7,270 nucleotides of DNA, from assembly GCA_002398365.1 (NCBI GenBank), contig DGYK01000064.1, forward strand, positions 14,583 to 21,852. The letters are read 5' to 3'. Below, one piece after another: positions 5,192-7,270 of the stretch. The position numbers were made by a program, and so were the translations under genes. Position 1 is the stretch's first letter. Each line of letters starts with the position of its first letter. Source of the stretch: Flammeovirgaceae bacterium UBA5008 (GTDB lineage: Bacteria; Bacteroidota; Bacteroidia; Cytophagales; Cyclobacteriaceae). The notes beneath the pieces are model-generated. The model was given only the letters and a program-made list of their open reading frames with translations, ran no database searches and was not told where the DNA came from.

Positions 5192-7270
5192 CTAAAATTT
5201 GAATCCATAACTTACAAAAGGTAATAATCCAAAAAGTCCTGGTTGTTCATAGCGAAACGATCCATCACCGTTAGGCATAATCACAATGCCAATTGGTGAA
5301 GCGCGGTTGTACACATTGTAAACCCCGGCAAACCACTCACCTTGAAATTTTTTATTTGGATGTGGACGAAACTTTGCACCGAAATCCAACCGGTGTGTAT
5401 CGGCCAACTTCACTGAATTGGCAGAAGCATACACCGGAATCAAATCTACCCCAACCAGCGTAGGCGAAGGAACTACATATTGACCGATAATGGGTGTGAA
5501 GCGCGAGCCGGAAATAAATTCAAACACCGAAGAGAGCGACCATTTTTTCGACAACTGATAATTTAATACTATGGCTGCATTGTGTCTGCGATCGTAGCGC
5601 GCTAAAAACCATTGGCCGCCATTTACTGCATCGTATTGGCGTTCGGCAACAGCCCAAGTGTAGCTGAGCCAACCGGTGAGTTTGCCACTTTCTTTTTTAA
5701 CTAACACTTCTAATCCATACGCACGGCCTTGACCTTGCACCAGTTGTTTTTCAAAATCAACATTCAGTAATAAGCTTGCGCCCTCTTTATAACCAATTAG
5801 TTGATTCATCCATTTATAATATCCCTCGATGCTTACAAATAAATTACGCTCTGGAATTGTGCGTTGCAAACCCAAGGCTATTTGATCAGCCGTTTGTGGC
5901 TTTACATTGCGCGTTACTGGATACCAAATATCCGTAGGGAACGCAACCGCTGCACTTGACACGCGGTGCAAGTATTGACTCATTCTGCTGAAGCTAAACT
6001 TCAACGCGGTGACTGAATCTAATTTATAGCGCAATGAAAAGCGCGGCTCCAGGTTATAATAAAATGTCCGGTCTACATACGCTGAAGAGGTACGCAAGCC
6101 GACACTCGCATTCAGTCGATTGGTAAGAGTGGCGTTGCCTTGAACAAATAAACTCGATTCGACCGATGTTTGCGGCTGCGATGAATTGGATTTTAATATG
6201 TCAGAAATCTCTCCTGCGGTAGTGATCCGATTGGGAGCTACCTGATGGCGAATCATCTCAACACCTGCGGTAAGTGAAATGCGGTGATGAACAGAATCAG
6301 AAGTAACCAACCATTTCCCTCCCACATCTTCAATCTTGGAAGTAACATACAAACTATTTTCCTGATAAGTGTTTCGAATGGAATATTGAAAGACGGTGCG
6401 ATAAAGTGACATGGTTGAATTAAACTTGCGAAAAGCGCGGTCCCACCGTACGGTTTGTGTGGAGTTACCTAAAATGAAATCGGTTGTGATATTTCTGTTG
6501 CGTAGTGATGCGCGAGGCAAATTCGAAAAACTAAGCACATCGTTTCCTTCGTAAAATGTAAACTCCCATCGGCTATTAGCGTTTGGGCGATACAAAATTT
6601 TTCCATTGAGATCGTAGAAGAAATAAGGCAAATCTTGTCCCACCAATTTTACCACTTGATCGACATACGTTCTTCTTCCGGCCAATGTGAATGATAGCTT
6701 ATCTTTTAATATTGGTTGCTCAATCATCAAGCGTGAGGCGAGTAAGCCAATGTTTCCTTTTACTTGCGTTTTTGTTGGAAAAGAAGATCGTGAAGTAACA
6801 TCGAGGATCGAAGAAAGTCTTCCTCCATACTCCGCAGGAAAAGCACCATTGATCGATTCGACTTTGTCTAACACATCCGGGTTGAATACAGAAAGAAATC
6901 CAAACAAATGACCGGTGTTGTAAACCGGAGCGCCATCGAGCAAAACCAGATTCTGATCAGCAGCACCGCCTCGCACAAAAAGATCGGTAGTGCCATCAGC
7001 ACCTTTGGTAACTCCGGGTAACAATTGAATAGTCTTGATCACATCTGCTTCGCCACCCAAAACAGGTATCGAGCTGATCTCTTTCCCCGAAAGGGAATTG
7101 GTGCTCATGCGTGTGGTTTGAAATTGATCGGATTGCAATGTGCGGTCCGCTGTAATGGTCACTTCCTCCAATTCTTCAGATTTAGGGCGCATGACAATTC
7201 GAAGTGTAGAATCGCCTGAGATATTTAGATTCACAGAGAATTTCTGATAACCCGTGTAGGTTATCTCCAG
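5192..7270 (-). CDS. TonB-dependent outer-membrane receptor, 5' end outside window
   Basis: This is an outer-membrane active transporter powered by TonB/ExbBD, with 692 residues visible. The frame stays open to the right edge, so the GTG at 7234 is an internal codon. The residues before and around it (LEITYTGYQKFSVNLNIS) are the end of a carboxypeptidase-regulatory-like beta domain, as found N-terminal to the plug in Bacteroidota receptors. EEVTITA at about 7168-7148 is in the usual place of the TonB-box-like segment. The plug follows (about residues 58-162 from the edge), with IKTIQLLPGV, DLFVRGGAADQNLVLLDGAPVYN, ESINGAFPAEYGGRLSSILDV. The remaining roughly 530 residues form the beta-barrel and end in an aromatic residue (SYGFKF). 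No cysteine occurs in the visible part, as expected for an exported barrel protein. The lipoprotein gene follows directly and is probably cotranscribed. The substrate cannot be read from the sequence; adjacency to a trehalase is not enough to assign it. Confidence 0.95.
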   Translation of the reverse strand: MEITYTGYQKFSVNLNISGDSTLRIVMRPKSEELEEVTITADRTLQSDQFQTTRMSTNSLSGKEISSIPVLGGEADVIKTIQLLPGVTKGADGTTDLFVRGGAADQNLVLLDGAPVYNTGHLFGFLSVFNPDVLDKVESINGAFPAEYGGRLSSILDVTSRSSFPTKTQVKGNIGLLASRLMIEQPILKDKLSFTLAGRRTYVDQVVKLVGQDLPYFFYDLNGKILYRPNANSRWEFTFYEGNDVLSFSNLPRASLRNRNITTDFILGNSTQTVRWDRAFRKFNSTMSLYRTVFQYSIRNTYQENSLYVTSKIEDVGGKWLVTSDSVHHRISLTAGVEMIRHQVAPNRITTAGEISDILKSNSSQPQTSVESSLFVQGNATLTNRLNASVGLRTSSAYVDRTFYYNLEPRFSLRYKLDSVTALKFSFSRMSQYLHRVSSAAVAFPTDIWYPVTRNVKPQTADQIALGLQRTIPERNLFVSIEGYYKWMNQLIGYKEGASLLLNVDFEKQLVQGQGRAYGLEVLVKKESGKLTGWLSYTWAVAERQYDAVNGGQWFLARYDRRHNAAIVLNYQLSKKWSLSSVFEFISGSRFTPIIGQYVVPSPTLVGVDLIPVYASANSVKLADTHRLDFGAKFRPHPNKKFQGEWFAGVYNVYNRASPIGIVIMPNGDGSFRYEQPGLFGLLPFVSYGFKF

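Noticed and set aside
4892..5224. 110-codon open frame on the plus strand opposite the lipoprotein and the receptor end
   Set aside because: It runs antisense to the signal peptide and first strands of a well-supported lipoprotein, and its translation resembles no family.
7232..7234. GTG as a possible start of the TonB-dependent receptor
   Set aside because: The frame continues to the right edge and encodes the end of the carboxypeptidase-like domain (ITYTGYQKFSV), so the true start lies outside the window.
7246..7265. Inverted repeat GATAACC/GGTTATC with a 6-bp loop, similar to the permease leader arms
   Set aside because: It falls inside receptor coding sequence for the conserved ITYTGY stretch, so it is best explained by codon constraint and chance.

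Overview
The window looks like an ordinary chromosomal segment of a Bacteroidota bacterium, probably of the Cytophagales type. The evidence is a TonB-dependent receptor with the tail of a carboxypeptidase-like N-terminal domain, followed by a DUF4249-type lipoprotein, a pairing characteristic of this phylum. Shine-Dalgarno sequences are also lacking before the start codons, and one match to the Bacteroidota -7 promoter element (TAnnTTTG) is present. The genus cannot be read from the sequence alone. Coding density is very high, and no RNA gene, mobile element or CRISPR array was seen.

Layout, plus strand: (1) the 3' part of a membrane-anchored sensor histidine kinase, cut by the left edge; (2) 14 bp later, an OmpR-family response regulator; (3) a 45-bp gap with a 9-bp perfect inverted repeat overlapping a -7-like element, read here as a candidate promoter/operator; (4) a 12-helix sugar-type MFS permease; (5) 11 bp later, a cytoplasmic GH37 trehalase. 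A 60-bp gap with an AT-rich hairpin then separates these from two genes on the minus strand. Minus strand, in transcription order: a TonB-dependent receptor cut by the right edge, then a DUF4249-type lipoprotein that ends facing the trehalase.

Working model: the kinase and regulator form one two-component system with an unknown signal. The permease and trehalase look like a two-gene operon that imports a disaccharide, most simply trehalose, and hydrolyses it to two glucoses in the cytoplasm. The receptor and lipoprotein look like an outer-membrane uptake pair of unknown substrate. A link between the two-component system and the trehalose genes, or between the receptor pair and trehalose, rests on adjacency only. 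Nothing seen amounts to a clearly new system. The least understood parts are the receptor/DUF4249 pair and the repeat-bearing leader of the permease gene.
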